DNA of 64,000 nt. Origin: Rhodobacterales bacterium 52_120_T64. Its GTDB lineage: Bacteria; Pseudomonadota; Alphaproteobacteria; Rhodobacterales; Rhodobacteraceae. Shown here piece after piece: positions 1 to 7,446 of this stretch. Every line of letters begins with the position of its first letter. Position 1 is the stretch's first letter. The stretch covers positions 1 through 64,000 of the forward strand of contig MABA01000025.1 of NCBI GenBank assembly GCA_002162875.1. Reading direction: 5' to 3'. Position numbers and translations under genes: made by a program. Below the pieces are notes generated by a model that saw only the letters and a list, made by a program, of their open reading frames with translations, searched no databases and was not told where the DNA came from.

Positions 1-270
1 CTCACGGGGCTGGCTCCAATGACCAGGCAATCGGGAAAGTGGCGCGGCAAAGCCACCATTCAAGGTGGGAGAAAACAACTGCGTGACGCGCTCTATATGC
101 CTGCTCTCGTTGCATCTCGGCACAACCCGGACATGTGCGACAAATACAAAGCCATGATCAAACAAGGTAAACCACAAAAGGTCGCTCTAACAGCCATAAT
201 GCGAAAGCTCATTGAACTCGCAAACACCTTGGTGAAAGCAGATCGCGAATGGGTTCATTATGGTACTTGA
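1..270 (+). CDS. IS110-family transposase, 3' end only
   Basis: The frame is open from base 1 (reading LTGLAPMTRQSGK) and stops at 270, so only the last ~89 residues are in the window. The pattern GLAP...SGKW.GKA.IQGGR..LR.ALYM, followed by a basic stretch ending in a short helix, is the C-terminal transposase_20 region of IS110-family enzymes, which holds the DEDD-type transposase's second domain. It differs clearly from the IS110 transposase at 50133-51170, so this is a second IS110 lineage. Bases 271-423 hold no gene. The upstream part is outside the window, so whether this copy is intact cannot be judged. Confidence 0.8.
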   Translation, partial: LTGLAPMTRQSGKWRGKATIQGGRKQLRDALYMPALVASRHNPDMCDKYKAMIKQGKPQKVALTAIMRKLIELANTLVKADREWVHYGT

Positions 271-423
271 CCATAACGGATACTCTAAGCGGTCATCTGA
301 CGCTTTCACTCAGGAATAGTTGTCGTTTAGGGACACCAAAGGTCGGCTAAGCGGACGAAGCCACCTTCTATCGCAGCGTATTCAATGACTGCATTGCGGA
401 ACACCAACCATGCGTAAAAATTA

Positions 424-990
424 CTATTTCTTTCGCAAAGTTGGTATTTTTAGCCCTGCTTCAGATGACGCAATCAATATGCCAAACCTTCTTAATCGTG
501 TTTCTTCTTTCTTGGCGCTCATGACCCACCAGATAGAATCTCTTTTGTAGGATGGTGCCAAATTAGTAAGAAATAGCCAAGCAGGTTGGTTAGCCTTGAT
601 TTGCGCCTCAAACTCGGCGGCAAGTGGCACATTTCGGTCTTCGGAGGTGTAGCCTTGTGTATCGGATCGGTTGTTAAAGACGTGCATTCCTGCTGGTTTC
701 ATCTTTCCAAGAGGGATGAGTGCTTCTACCTTCTTTACGTTCACAGCGCTCCATACGCTCTTAATTTTGCGCGGCGTAAAACGTATCATATAGCTTTGTT
801 CATCAATGGTTTTCCGGATACCGTCGATCCACCCAAAGCAAAGAGCGACATCTACTGATGTAGACCACGTAAGGCTTGCACGCCCTGTACTTTTCCTGAA
901 ATAGCCCACCCAAAGTTCACTGGCTTCCGCATGTTCTTCTAGCCAAACGCTAAACTCTTCTTGGTTTTCAAAAAAAATTGCATCCACCAT
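424..990 (-). CDS. YdeI/OmpD-associated family protein
   Basis: A 188-residue protein of the YdeI family, small cytoplasmic proteins linked in some bacteria to envelope or peptide resistance; the biochemical role is unknown. Visible family features are the N-terminal F...EF..WLEEH segment, the core VALCFGWIDGIRK near residue 50, a following TPRK..S.WS..N motif, and a helical C-terminal half ending in basic residues. The length matches the family (about 185-200). It lies between an IS110 end and a phage tail module, in the opposite direction to the latter, so it probably belongs to the host DNA flanking the phage-derived block. Confidence 0.85.
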   Translation of the reverse strand: MVDAIFFENQEEFSVWLEEHAEASELWVGYFRKSTGRASLTWSTSVDVALCFGWIDGIRKTIDEQSYMIRFTPRKIKSVWSAVNVKKVEALIPLGKMKPAGMHVFNNRSDTQGYTSEDRNVPLAAEFEAQIKANQPAWLFLTNLAPSYKRDSIWWVMSAKKEETRLRRFGILIASSEAGLKIPTLRKK

Positions 991-1249
991 CCTTTAGTCT
1001 CCATACTTAGCCACCAACGTTTGCACCCTTTGGTCAAACCGGAGGGCATGCTTAACCTTGAAACGCTTTTGGTGCTAGGTGGCAGGTACAAGAAAGCGGG
1101 CATTGATGGCTTCCGCAGCATTGGGCGCATCTGGTTCGAAGCGGTCCACTGACAAGAATAACCGAGCACCATGCCAAGGCCGCTAGCGAAACTTCACCAC
1201 AAAGCAAAACTGCATTTATAGCCTTCCCTCACCATCCTTAAGTGAAACC
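991..1249. other. Intergenic junction, no intact gene
   Basis: This spacer separates the YdeI-like gene from the first tail gene. On the minus strand a short open stretch (about 1005-1150) reads like protein but is broken by a stop and has no start, so it may be gene debris. No head, portal or connector gene remnant can be recognised here, although such genes would normally lie just upstream of a tail terminator. Confidence 0.4.
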
Positions 1250-1681
1250 ATGCCCACACCCCGAGAAACCATCCTGCAAGCCCTGCTTGCGGCTCTGCAA
1301 ACCATGCCCAATGCAACCATGCTGCGTGGGGCGATCCTGCCCGAGAGGATACCATCCGGTGGCCTGTTGATCCTACACGATGGTGATCCCGGCACGCCCG
1401 AGGTTACACTGTCCCCGCTGCAGTACCATTTTGAACATCGCGCCGAAATCGAAGTAATCGTGCAAGGCAAAACACCCGCCGCTCGTGATGTTGCGTTTGA
1501 CGTGCTGCTGGCAGAATTAGCCACAACGATCACGGTCGACCGCACCCTCGGCGGCCTCTGCGACTGGGTCGAGGCTGAAGCCCCACGGCCTGTCGATCTA
1601 CCCGTTGAGGGTGCCGAGGCGTTAAAAGCGGCGATCGTCCCTATCAATCTGATCTATACCACCGCCGATCCCTTGGGATGA
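1250..1681 (+). CDS. Phage tail terminator-like protein
   Basis: A 143-residue protein at the head of the tail module, in the place of the tail terminator of siphoviruses and GTAs (the ring that caps the tail tube and joins it to the head). The sequence shows an N-terminal helix (ETILQALLAALQTM), then beta-rich segments around HRAEIEVIVQGK and a C-terminal strand ...VPINLIYTTADPLG, a fold pattern like short minor tail proteins. Identification rests on size and gene order more than on motifs. The next gene, 59 bases downstream in the same direction, is the tube protein. Other small head-tail joining proteins are possible. Confidence 0.6.
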   Translation: MPTPRETILQALLAALQTMPNATMLRGAILPERIPSGGLLILHDGDPGTPEVTLSPLQYHFEHRAEIEVIVQGKTPAARDVAFDVLLAELATTITVDRTLGGLCDWVEAEAPRPVDLPVEGAEALKAAIVPINLIYTTADPLG

Positions 1682-1740
1682 CCCCTATGGAATGACCTCC
1701 ATCGGCTGATTTCTCTCACGACAACATAAAGGAAAACAAT

Positions 1741-2679
1741 ATGGCACGTGCGCAAGGCGCGCGGTCGCTGATGGCGGCTGCGTTCGAGACAACTTATGGC
1801 ACCTCGCCGGTTGGCGGTTACATGCAGATGCCGTTTGCCAGCACTTCGCTGGGGGCAGAACAACCGCTGCTGGGCTCGGAATTGTTAGGCTACGGCCGCG
1901 ATCCCTTGGCCCCTATCAAAGATGCGGTGACGGCAGACGGCGATGTGGCGGTGCCAATTGACGCCGAAGCTTTCGGATTTTGGCTAACGGCGGCCTTTGG
2001 TGATCCGGTCACCACCGGAACTGGCCCCTATACGCATGTGTTCACATCGGGCAGTTGGACATTACCAAGCATGTCGATCGAGACCGCCATGCCCGAAGTA
2101 CCACGCTTTGCGATGTATTCCGGCTGCGTGCTCGACCAGATTTCCTGGCAGATGCAGCGCTCGGGACTTTTAACCGCTACCGCAAAACTGATCGCACAGG
2201 GTGAAGCCGTGGCCACGTCGTCAGCCACAGGAACACCCACCGGTTGGAACCTGCAACGGTTCGGACACTTCAACGGCTCGATCAAACGCAACGGAACCGC
2301 GCTGGGCAATATCGTCTCGGCCGACATTCAATACGCCAATAATCTCGACCGGATCGAGACTATCCGTTCGGACGGGCGTATCGACGGGGCTGATCCCTCA
2401 ATTGCCGCGCTGACCGGCAAAATGGATGTGCGCTTTGCCGATCAGGTGCTGATGACACAGGCCATGGATGGCACACCAGCCGAGTTGGAGTTCGCCTACA
2501 ATCTTGGAACAGGCGAAAGCCTGACCTTCACCGCCCACGCTGTTTACCTGCCCCGCCCACGTGTCGAAATTCAGGGGCCCCAAGGCGTGCAAGCCAGCTT
2601 TGACTGGCAGGCAGCTTACGGTGCCACCGCCGGTCAGATGTGCACCGTCACCCTTGTCAACGATATCGCAACCTACTGA
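1741..2679 (+). CDS. Phage major tail tube protein
   Basis: A 312-residue protein whose N-terminus (MARAQGARSLMAAAFETTYG) and beta-rich body match the tail tube proteins of temperate Rhodobacterales and Rhizobiales siphophages. It should polymerise as stacked rings forming the non-contractile tube. There is no signal peptide or membrane segment. A ribosome site (aaggaaa, about 1730) lies just before the ATG. Eight bases after the stop comes the tail chaperone gene, the usual tube-then-chaperone-then-tape-measure order. The C-terminal ~80 residues (LGTGESLTFTAHAVYLPRP...) may be an Ig-like decoration domain, which is inferred. Confidence 0.75.
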   Translation: MARAQGARSLMAAAFETTYGTSPVGGYMQMPFASTSLGAEQPLLGSELLGYGRDPLAPIKDAVTADGDVAVPIDAEAFGFWLTAAFGDPVTTGTGPYTHVFTSGSWTLPSMSIETAMPEVPRFAMYSGCVLDQISWQMQRSGLLTATAKLIAQGEAVATSSATGTPTGWNLQRFGHFNGSIKRNGTALGNIVSADIQYANNLDRIETIRSDGRIDGADPSIAALTGKMDVRFADQVLMTQAMDGTPAELEFAYNLGTGESLTFTAHAVYLPRPRVEIQGPQGVQASFDWQAAYGATAGQMCTVTLVNDIATY

Positions 2680-2687
2680 GGAACAAC

Positions 2688-3125
2688 ATGATCCGTCTTG
2701 ATCTATCAAACAAACCCGTCTGGCTTGATCTCGGCCACTGTGTCCGCCTGCATTTGCAACCCCTGACCACGGCCATGATGGTGGCCTCGCGCAGTGATCC
2801 GTCTGTGGCAGCTTTGAGCGAGGATGCAACCGACGAGGAAAGCGCGCTGGTGTTTGCCAAGGCACTGGCCTGCAACGCCACGCTCGACTGGGAGGGTGTC
2901 GGGGACAGTGACGGCAATGTCATTCAAATTACCCCTGAGGGTATATCGGCCCTGCTTGATGTCTGGCCACTGTTCGAGGCCTTCCAGACCGGATACGTGG
3001 CCAAGGGTCTGGTACTGGATCAGGAAAAAAACGTCTCGTCGCTCTTGCCGAATGGGTCTTCGGCGGGGGCGACGGATACTGCCAAGCCTGCTCGCAAACC
3101 TGCGAAGACTGCCCGCAAATCCTGA
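2688..3125 (+). CDS. Tail assembly chaperone, short (G-like) form
   Basis: A 145-residue protein starting at the ATG at 2688 (MIRLDLSNKPVWLDLG) behind a gaggaaca ribosome site. It occupies the slot between tube and tape measure that holds the tail assembly chaperone in long-tailed phages. Such proteins coat the tape measure during tail assembly and are absent from the finished tail. The 0-frame C-terminus (AKPARKPAKTARKS) is low complexity and lysine-rich, as expected for a tail made by reading the wrong frame after a recoding site. A slippery heptamer at codons 113-115 gives access to a second, better-conserved C-terminal domain (separate entry). Confidence 0.75.
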   Translation: MIRLDLSNKPVWLDLGHCVRLHLQPLTTAMMVASRSDPSVAALSEDATDEESALVFAKALACNATLDWEGVGDSDGNVIQITPEGISALLDVWPLFEAFQTGYVAKGLVLDQEKNVSSLLPNGSSAGATDTAKPARKPAKTARKS

Positions 3126-3355
3126 ACCAGCCGCAAAGCTATGAGGGTTGGCAGGTCTGGGATCTGGTTGCCCGCCTCGGTGGTCAATTGCGTATTGCTC
3201 CCTCTGGCGGCGTCATCGGCTGGGATATTGGCACGGCCCTGTCATTAGCCTCGGCGCTTGGGGCCTGTCAGGTCACGGCCGCCGAAATACTCCCCGCTAT
3301 CGAAGCCGTAATGGTGCGCAAACTTAACGAACAAATGGATCAAAACAATGGCTGA
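2688..3355 (+). CDS. Tail assembly chaperone, -1 frameshift fusion (GT-like)
   Basis: If ribosomes slip back one base at 3026-3032, translation continues from the codon at 3032 in the -1 frame to the TGA at 3353-3355, giving a 222-residue fusion. The added domain starts KKRLVALAEWVFGGGDGYCQ and has no start codon of its own in a useful position. It contains four cysteines (YCQACSQTCEDC) that could bind a metal, then YEGWQVWDLVARLGGQLR and a helical end. This -1 frame domain looks much more like real protein than the low-complexity 0-frame tail it replaces. The fusion ends 8 bases inside the tape measure gene (ATG 3348). The G/GT arrangement is conserved in lambda-like tails; the ratio here is unknown. 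Confidence 0.75.
3026..3032 (+). promoter_or_regulatory. Programmed -1 ribosomal frameshift site (A AAA AAC)
   Basis: Seven As at 3025-3031 are followed by C. In the chaperone frame the codons are GAA AAA AAC, so bases 3026-3032 form the classical X XXY YYZ heptamer A AAA AAC in exactly the required phase. The downstream -1 frame is open for 107 codons. A stimulatory hairpin or pseudoknot may lie in the GC-rich sequence at about 3040-3080, but I did not fold it. Confidence 0.75.
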
Positions 3356-5480
3356 AAAGCGTGTGTCCGTGCGCCTTGCGGCGGTGGGCGGCAAACAGGT
3401 CAAAGCCGAGTTTGAAGGTATTGGCGAAGCGGGTAAGCGTGGCTTTGGCAAAGCCTCGCGAGAGATGGAAATCGCCAATGCACGCCTGGCCCGCTTTGCA
3501 CGGCGCGCCAAGATTGCGGCCGGTATTATGGCTGCGGCTGCTGTGGCTGCGGGCATATCGATGGTGCGTTCCAGCCTGCAGACCATAGACGAACAAGCAA
3601 AGATGGCAGCCTCCTTGCGCACCACCACCGAAAGTATGCAGGTTCTCTCCCGCGCTGGCGATCTGGCAGGTATTTCTATGGGCGAGATTGAGCAGGCTAC
3701 GATCCAGCTCACCAAGCGCTTGTCTCAGGCTGCCGCGGGAACGGGTCCGGCTGTAGATGCGTTGCAAAAACTCCACCTCTCGGCAACTGATCTCGAAGGC
3801 CTCACTGTTGATGCCAAGATTTCCACCATTCAGGACGCAATTGCCAAATTCATCCCGAGTGCGCAGCAGGCCGCGATTGCCTCGCAGATTTTTGGCGATC
3901 GCGCAGGACTTATTTTTACCCGCATCGACAGCGCTACCCTGCGACAGGCCACACAGGATGTGCAGGATTTCGGGGTGGCAGTCTCTGAAGCTGATGCCGC
4001 ACAGATAGAGCGCACCAATGACGCGCTCTCGCGTATGGGGCTGCTCTGGCGTGGCATCTCCAACCAACTGGCGGTGGCTGCCGCCCCGGCGCTCGAAGCA
4101 ATGGCCAACGCCATGGCAGCGATCGGCAAAACCACTGGTCCATTGGGACGCGCCATCAAAGGCCTGTTTAACCATATCGGCGAGATATCAACCATTACCG
4201 CCACTTTCGTCACCGTGCTGGGTGGCCGGCTGGTGCTCTCTCTGGCCAAAGCGGCACTCGGGATCAAAGGCGTTTCGCTTTCCCTCAGCGTTTTACGCGG
4301 AGCGCTAATCCGCACCGGTATCGGCGCACTGATTATTGGTGCGGGCGAGCTGATCTATTGGTTCGGGCGACTTGTAAAGGGCGCCGGCGACTTTGGCGAG
4401 GCCATGCGTCTACTCAAGGATGTGGCGATCGAGGTCTGGGATCGAGTTAAGCTTGGCGCAAAGTCCCTCGGCACGGCGCTCTCTTCGGTCTGGGCGCGGA
4501 TCAAGGCGGGTTGGTTGACTATGCTGGCAGACATCCAGAAAACATGGACGGACTTCCTGCACGCAATGACGCGGGGTATTGCCAATATCCCGGGCATGGA
4601 CAGCGCCACGCTTGCGCTGAGCAATGCCGCAATCATGGCTGGATCTGCTTATTACGAGATGGCAGGCAGCGCCGAAGATGCACGCGCCGCTGCTGACGGC
4701 CTAGTAAATTCCTCCCGCGAAATGGCCCGTGCTGCTTTAGCTCCGCTCACATCCATGCAGGCATTGCGCGAAGCCATGAAAGCAAGCGCCGAGGATGGCG
4801 AAAACGGACTTGCCGGAACCACCACCGCTGCCGAAGCATTGGCGCAAGCCGTTACCGGCGCAGGCGGGGCTTCACGCAGCGCGGCAGAAGTTGCCAAAAC
4901 CGCGTGGGAAATGGCCACGGATTCCCTCAAGGACTACGCCACCAAGGCTACGGACGTGGGCAAGGGTATTGGCAACGCTCTAGTCGGAGCATTTACCAGC
5001 GCCGAGAACGCCATCGGTGAATTCGTCAAAACCGGCAAACTGGATTTCAGGTCACTCGTGATCTCTTTTCTGGCTGATATGGCCAAACTTTCGGCTAAAC
5101 GATTCATTCTCGGACCGCTGGCGGGGGCTTTATCCGGTGCTCTGGGCGGTCTTGGTAGCATTTTTGCGCCTGTGTTACATGCCGGTGGCATGGTGGGCGG
5201 GGCAGCGCCACAGAGAATGGTGCCGGCTACGGCATTCGCCGGTGCGCCGCGCATGCATTCCGGTGGCTGGGCGGGGCTACGGCCGGACGAAGTGCCCGCC
5301 ATCCTACAAACGGGCGAGCGGGTGCTGTCGCGGCGCGAGGCTCAAGGTTATGGGCAAAGCTCCGCCCAAAATATCATCATCAACATCCAGACCAGGGATG
5401 CCGAAAGCTTTCGGCAATCACGCACCCAAGTCTCGGCCGACATTGCCCGCGCGGTCGCTATGGGAAGGAGAGGTATGTAG
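3348..5480 (+). CDS. Phage tail tape measure protein
   Basis: A 710-residue protein that sets tail length and later helps DNA pass the cell envelope. The N-terminus (SVRLAAVGGKQVKAEFEGIG) is typical of lambda-family tape measures. Long helical stretches rich in Ala follow, with hydrophobic segments near residues 60-75 and 290-345 and a Gly/Ala-rich C-terminal part (GALSGALGGLGSIFAP) that precedes the PRMHSGGWAGLRPDEVPAIL region common in these proteins. The length implies a short tail, on the order of 100 nm by the usual rule of thumb. It overlaps the end of the frameshift fusion and abuts the next gene with no gap. Confidence 0.88.
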   Translation: MAEKRVSVRLAAVGGKQVKAEFEGIGEAGKRGFGKASREMEIANARLARFARRAKIAAGIMAAAAVAAGISMVRSSLQTIDEQAKMAASLRTTTESMQVLSRAGDLAGISMGEIEQATIQLTKRLSQAAAGTGPAVDALQKLHLSATDLEGLTVDAKISTIQDAIAKFIPSAQQAAIASQIFGDRAGLIFTRIDSATLRQATQDVQDFGVAVSEADAAQIERTNDALSRMGLLWRGISNQLAVAAAPALEAMANAMAAIGKTTGPLGRAIKGLFNHIGEISTITATFVTVLGGRLVLSLAKAALGIKGVSLSLSVLRGALIRTGIGALIIGAGELIYWFGRLVKGAGDFGEAMRLLKDVAIEVWDRVKLGAKSLGTALSSVWARIKAGWLTMLADIQKTWTDFLHAMTRGIANIPGMDSATLALSNAAIMAGSAYYEMAGSAEDARAAADGLVNSSREMARAALAPLTSMQALREAMKASAEDGENGLAGTTTAAEALAQAVTGAGGASRSAAEVAKTAWEMATDSLKDYATKATDVGKGIGNALVGAFTSAENAIGEFVKTGKLDFRSLVISFLADMAKLSAKRFILGPLAGALSGALGGLGSIFAPVLHAGGMVGGAAPQRMVPATAFAGAPRMHSGGWAGLRPDEVPAILQTGERVLSRREAQGYGQSSAQNIIINIQTRDAESFRQSRTQVSADIARAVAMGRRGM

Positions 5481-6107
5481 ATGGCGTTTCACGAAATACG
5501 CTTTCCCGACAATATCAGCCGGGGTGCGCGCGGTGGGCCGGAGCGGCGCACGCAGATTGTCGAGCTGGCCTCGGGTGACGAGGAGCGCAACGCCAGCTGG
5601 GCCAACTCGCGCCGTCGCTATGATGCCGCCTATGGCGTCCGCCGCGCCGATGATCTGGCCGCCGTCGTGGCGTTCTTTGAGGCCCGCAACGGTCGGCTTT
5701 ACGGGTTTCGCTGGAAGGATTGGGGCGATTACAAATCCTGCTTGCCTTCGGGAATACCATCCGCAACCGACCAACCGATCGGTACCGGTGATGGGGCGAC
5801 CACAGCATTCCAATTAATTAAAGCCTATATCTCCGGTGCACAAACATGGACACGCACCATCACCAAACCGGCGGCCGGAACTGTCACGGTGGCGCTTGAC
5901 GGGATCGATCAGGCTTCTGGCTGGTCATTGAACACCACCACGGGCCTTGTCACGTTCACGGCTCCACCGCCAGGTGGCACCGCCATCACCGCAGGTTTCG
6001 AATTCGACGTGCCCGTGCGTTTCGATACCGACCAGCTCGACGTCACCCACGATATCGAACGGCTCGGCTCCATCACATCCATTTCCTTAGTCGAGGTCCG
6101 TCGATGA
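5481..6107 (+). CDS. Distal tail protein, DUF2460 (GTA gp12-like)
   Basis: A 208-residue member of the DUF2460/TIGR02217 family, the counterpart of GTA ORFg12, a distal tail protein that caps the tube and joins it to the baseplate hub. Diagnostic parts are the start MAFHEIRFPDNISRGARGGP, the RRTQIVELASGDEERNASW block and the FYGFRWKDW-like motif (here LYGFRWKDWGDYKSC). The C-terminal half (after residue ~95) is a beta-domain ending in SISLVEVRR, normal for the family. Its stop overlaps the next ATG (ATGA), so translation is coupled to the hub protein. Confidence 0.92.
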   Translation: MAFHEIRFPDNISRGARGGPERRTQIVELASGDEERNASWANSRRRYDAAYGVRRADDLAAVVAFFEARNGRLYGFRWKDWGDYKSCLPSGIPSATDQPIGTGDGATTAFQLIKAYISGAQTWTRTITKPAAGTVTVALDGIDQASGWSLNTTTGLVTFTAPPPGGTAITAGFEFDVPVRFDTDQLDVTHDIERLGSITSISLVEVRR

Positions 6108-6988
6108 AACAGTTTTCAGGAAGCCTTCAAACCCATCTTGATAGCGGCACGACAACGCTGGCCTGGTGCTGGCGTCTTACGCGCAGTGACGGGGTGATAT
6201 TCGGCTTCACGGATCATGATCTTTCGCTGACGTTCGACGGCACTACGTTTGAACCGGAGTCCGGCTTTACCGCCTCGGAAATCCGCTCCGGCTCCGATCT
6301 ATCGGTCGACGCGCAGGAGGCCGAAGGGGTGCTGACCTCCAACACCATCACCGAGACCGACATTCTCGACGGTCGCTGGGACAATGCGACAGTGGAAATC
6401 TGGCGGGTAAACTGGGCCGACACTGCAAGCCGCGCTCTGCTGCGCCGCGGGGCCATCGGCCAGCTCCGGCGCGGACGGTTGCATTTCGTGGCCGAGATGC
6501 GCTCCCTCGCCCATGTACTCGGTCAGACCATCGGGCGTACATTTCAGGCAAGTTGTGATACGGCATTGGGGGATGCGCGCTGCGGCATGGGTCTAGACAA
6601 TCCGGCTTTCAAGGCAACCGGCACCGTGGTGAGTATTTCCGGTGATCGCGGTTTTACGGTCTCCGGCCTCTCGGGCTTTGCCGAGAGCTGGTTCGCGCTT
6701 GGCGCGCTGCAATGGCTGACCGGTGCCAATACGGGGCGCAAGGCCGAAGTGCTGAGCCACGGGATAACCGGCGCGGATGTAATTGTAACTCTGCTTGAGG
6801 CACCAGTGCGTACTGTAGAGGTTGGCAATACCTTTGATATTTTCGCTGGATGCAACAAGCGTTTTGAAACTTGCCAGAGCAAATTCGCCAACGCGGTCAA
6901 TTTCCGCGGCTTTCCACATATCCCCGGACAAGACACCGTCATCCGCTATGCCGCCAAGGGCGATGCCAATGCAGGGGCGGTGTTGTGA
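6104..6988 (+). CDS. Tail hub protein, DUF2163/BR0599 (GTA gp13-like)
   Basis: A 294-residue protein of the DUF2163 (TIGR02218) family with a C-terminal BR0599 domain, matching GTA ORFg13, the baseplate hub. The N-terminal domain includes LAWCWRLTRSDGVIFGFTDHD. Four cysteines are spaced as in the family: C151 and C160 (CDTALGDARCG) and C250 and C257 (CNKRFETCQSKF). From memory of the GTA structure, the corresponding cysteines hold an iron-sulphur cluster, so the same is inferred here. The motif NFRGFPHIPGQD near residue 266 is the family signature. The stop overlaps the GTG start of the peptidase gene. Confidence 0.92.
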   Translation: MKQFSGSLQTHLDSGTTTLAWCWRLTRSDGVIFGFTDHDLSLTFDGTTFEPESGFTASEIRSGSDLSVDAQEAEGVLTSNTITETDILDGRWDNATVEIWRVNWADTASRALLRRGAIGQLRRGRLHFVAEMRSLAHVLGQTIGRTFQASCDTALGDARCGMGLDNPAFKATGTVVSISGDRGFTVSGLSGFAESWFALGALQWLTGANTGRKAEVLSHGITGADVIVTLLEAPVRTVEVGNTFDIFAGCNKRFETCQSKFANAVNFRGFPHIPGQDTVIRYAAKGDANAGAVL

Positions 6989-7443
6989 ATCATTCTCCGG
7001 CCGCCTCTGCGCGCATCGTCAAGGCAACGCGACTCTGGATTGGCACGCCCTATCACGATCAGGCCTCGGTCCGCGGCGTCGGTTGTGATTGCCTCGGGCT
7101 ATTGCGTGGTGTCTGGCGCGACGTCGTGGGTCCGGAACCAATGCTGGTGCCACCATATTCCCGCGACTGGGGCGAAGCAGGACCGGTCGAGGTGTTAGCC
7201 GAAGCGGCGCGTGCGGCGATGCTTGAAATCCCCATCACACAAACCCGAACAGGCGACATCATTCTGTTTCGCATGCGCGCTGGAGCGATCGCCAAGCATG
7301 TCGGCATTCTCGGCAGCAGGGACGCCTTCATCCATGCTTATGAGCGCACCGGCGTGATTGAAGAACATCTGACCAACGCCTGGCGGCGTCGCATCACCTA
7401 CGCATTCCGCTTTCCCGAGTGCAAACGCCCACCGCGGAGATAA
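6985..7443 (+). CDS. NlpC/P60 cell-wall peptidase of the tail (GTA gp14-like)
   Basis: Starting at the GTG at 6985, which overlaps the hub stop (GTGA), this is a 152-residue NlpC/P60 peptidase, the counterpart of GTA ORFg14 that opens peptidoglycan during DNA entry. An upstream ATG at 6871 is in frame, but using it would place over 100 bases inside the hub gene. Catalytic residues are visible: Cys36 in GVGCDCLGLLRG and His105 in IAKHVGILG, with His117 in FIHAY as a possible third member. The start segment ARIVKATRLWIGTPYHDQAS is the family's N-terminal signature. It sits between hub and megatron as in GTAs. Confidence 0.9.
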   Translation: MNHSPAASARIVKATRLWIGTPYHDQASVRGVGCDCLGLLRGVWRDVVGPEPMLVPPYSRDWGEAGPVEVLAEAARAAMLEIPITQTRTGDIILFRMRAGAIAKHVGILGSRDAFIHAYERTGVIEEHLTNAWRRRITYAFRFPECKRPPRR

Positions 7444-7446
7444 ATC

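Noticed and set aside
586-1172. Frames on both strands across the YdeI gene and its upstream side
   Set aside because: They overlap a clear family protein or are broken by stops and show no domain.
6871-6984. Longer N-terminus for the NlpC/P60 peptidase
   Set aside because: It lies inside the hub gene and the sequence is Arg/Pro-rich shadow; the GTG at 6985 fits the family start.
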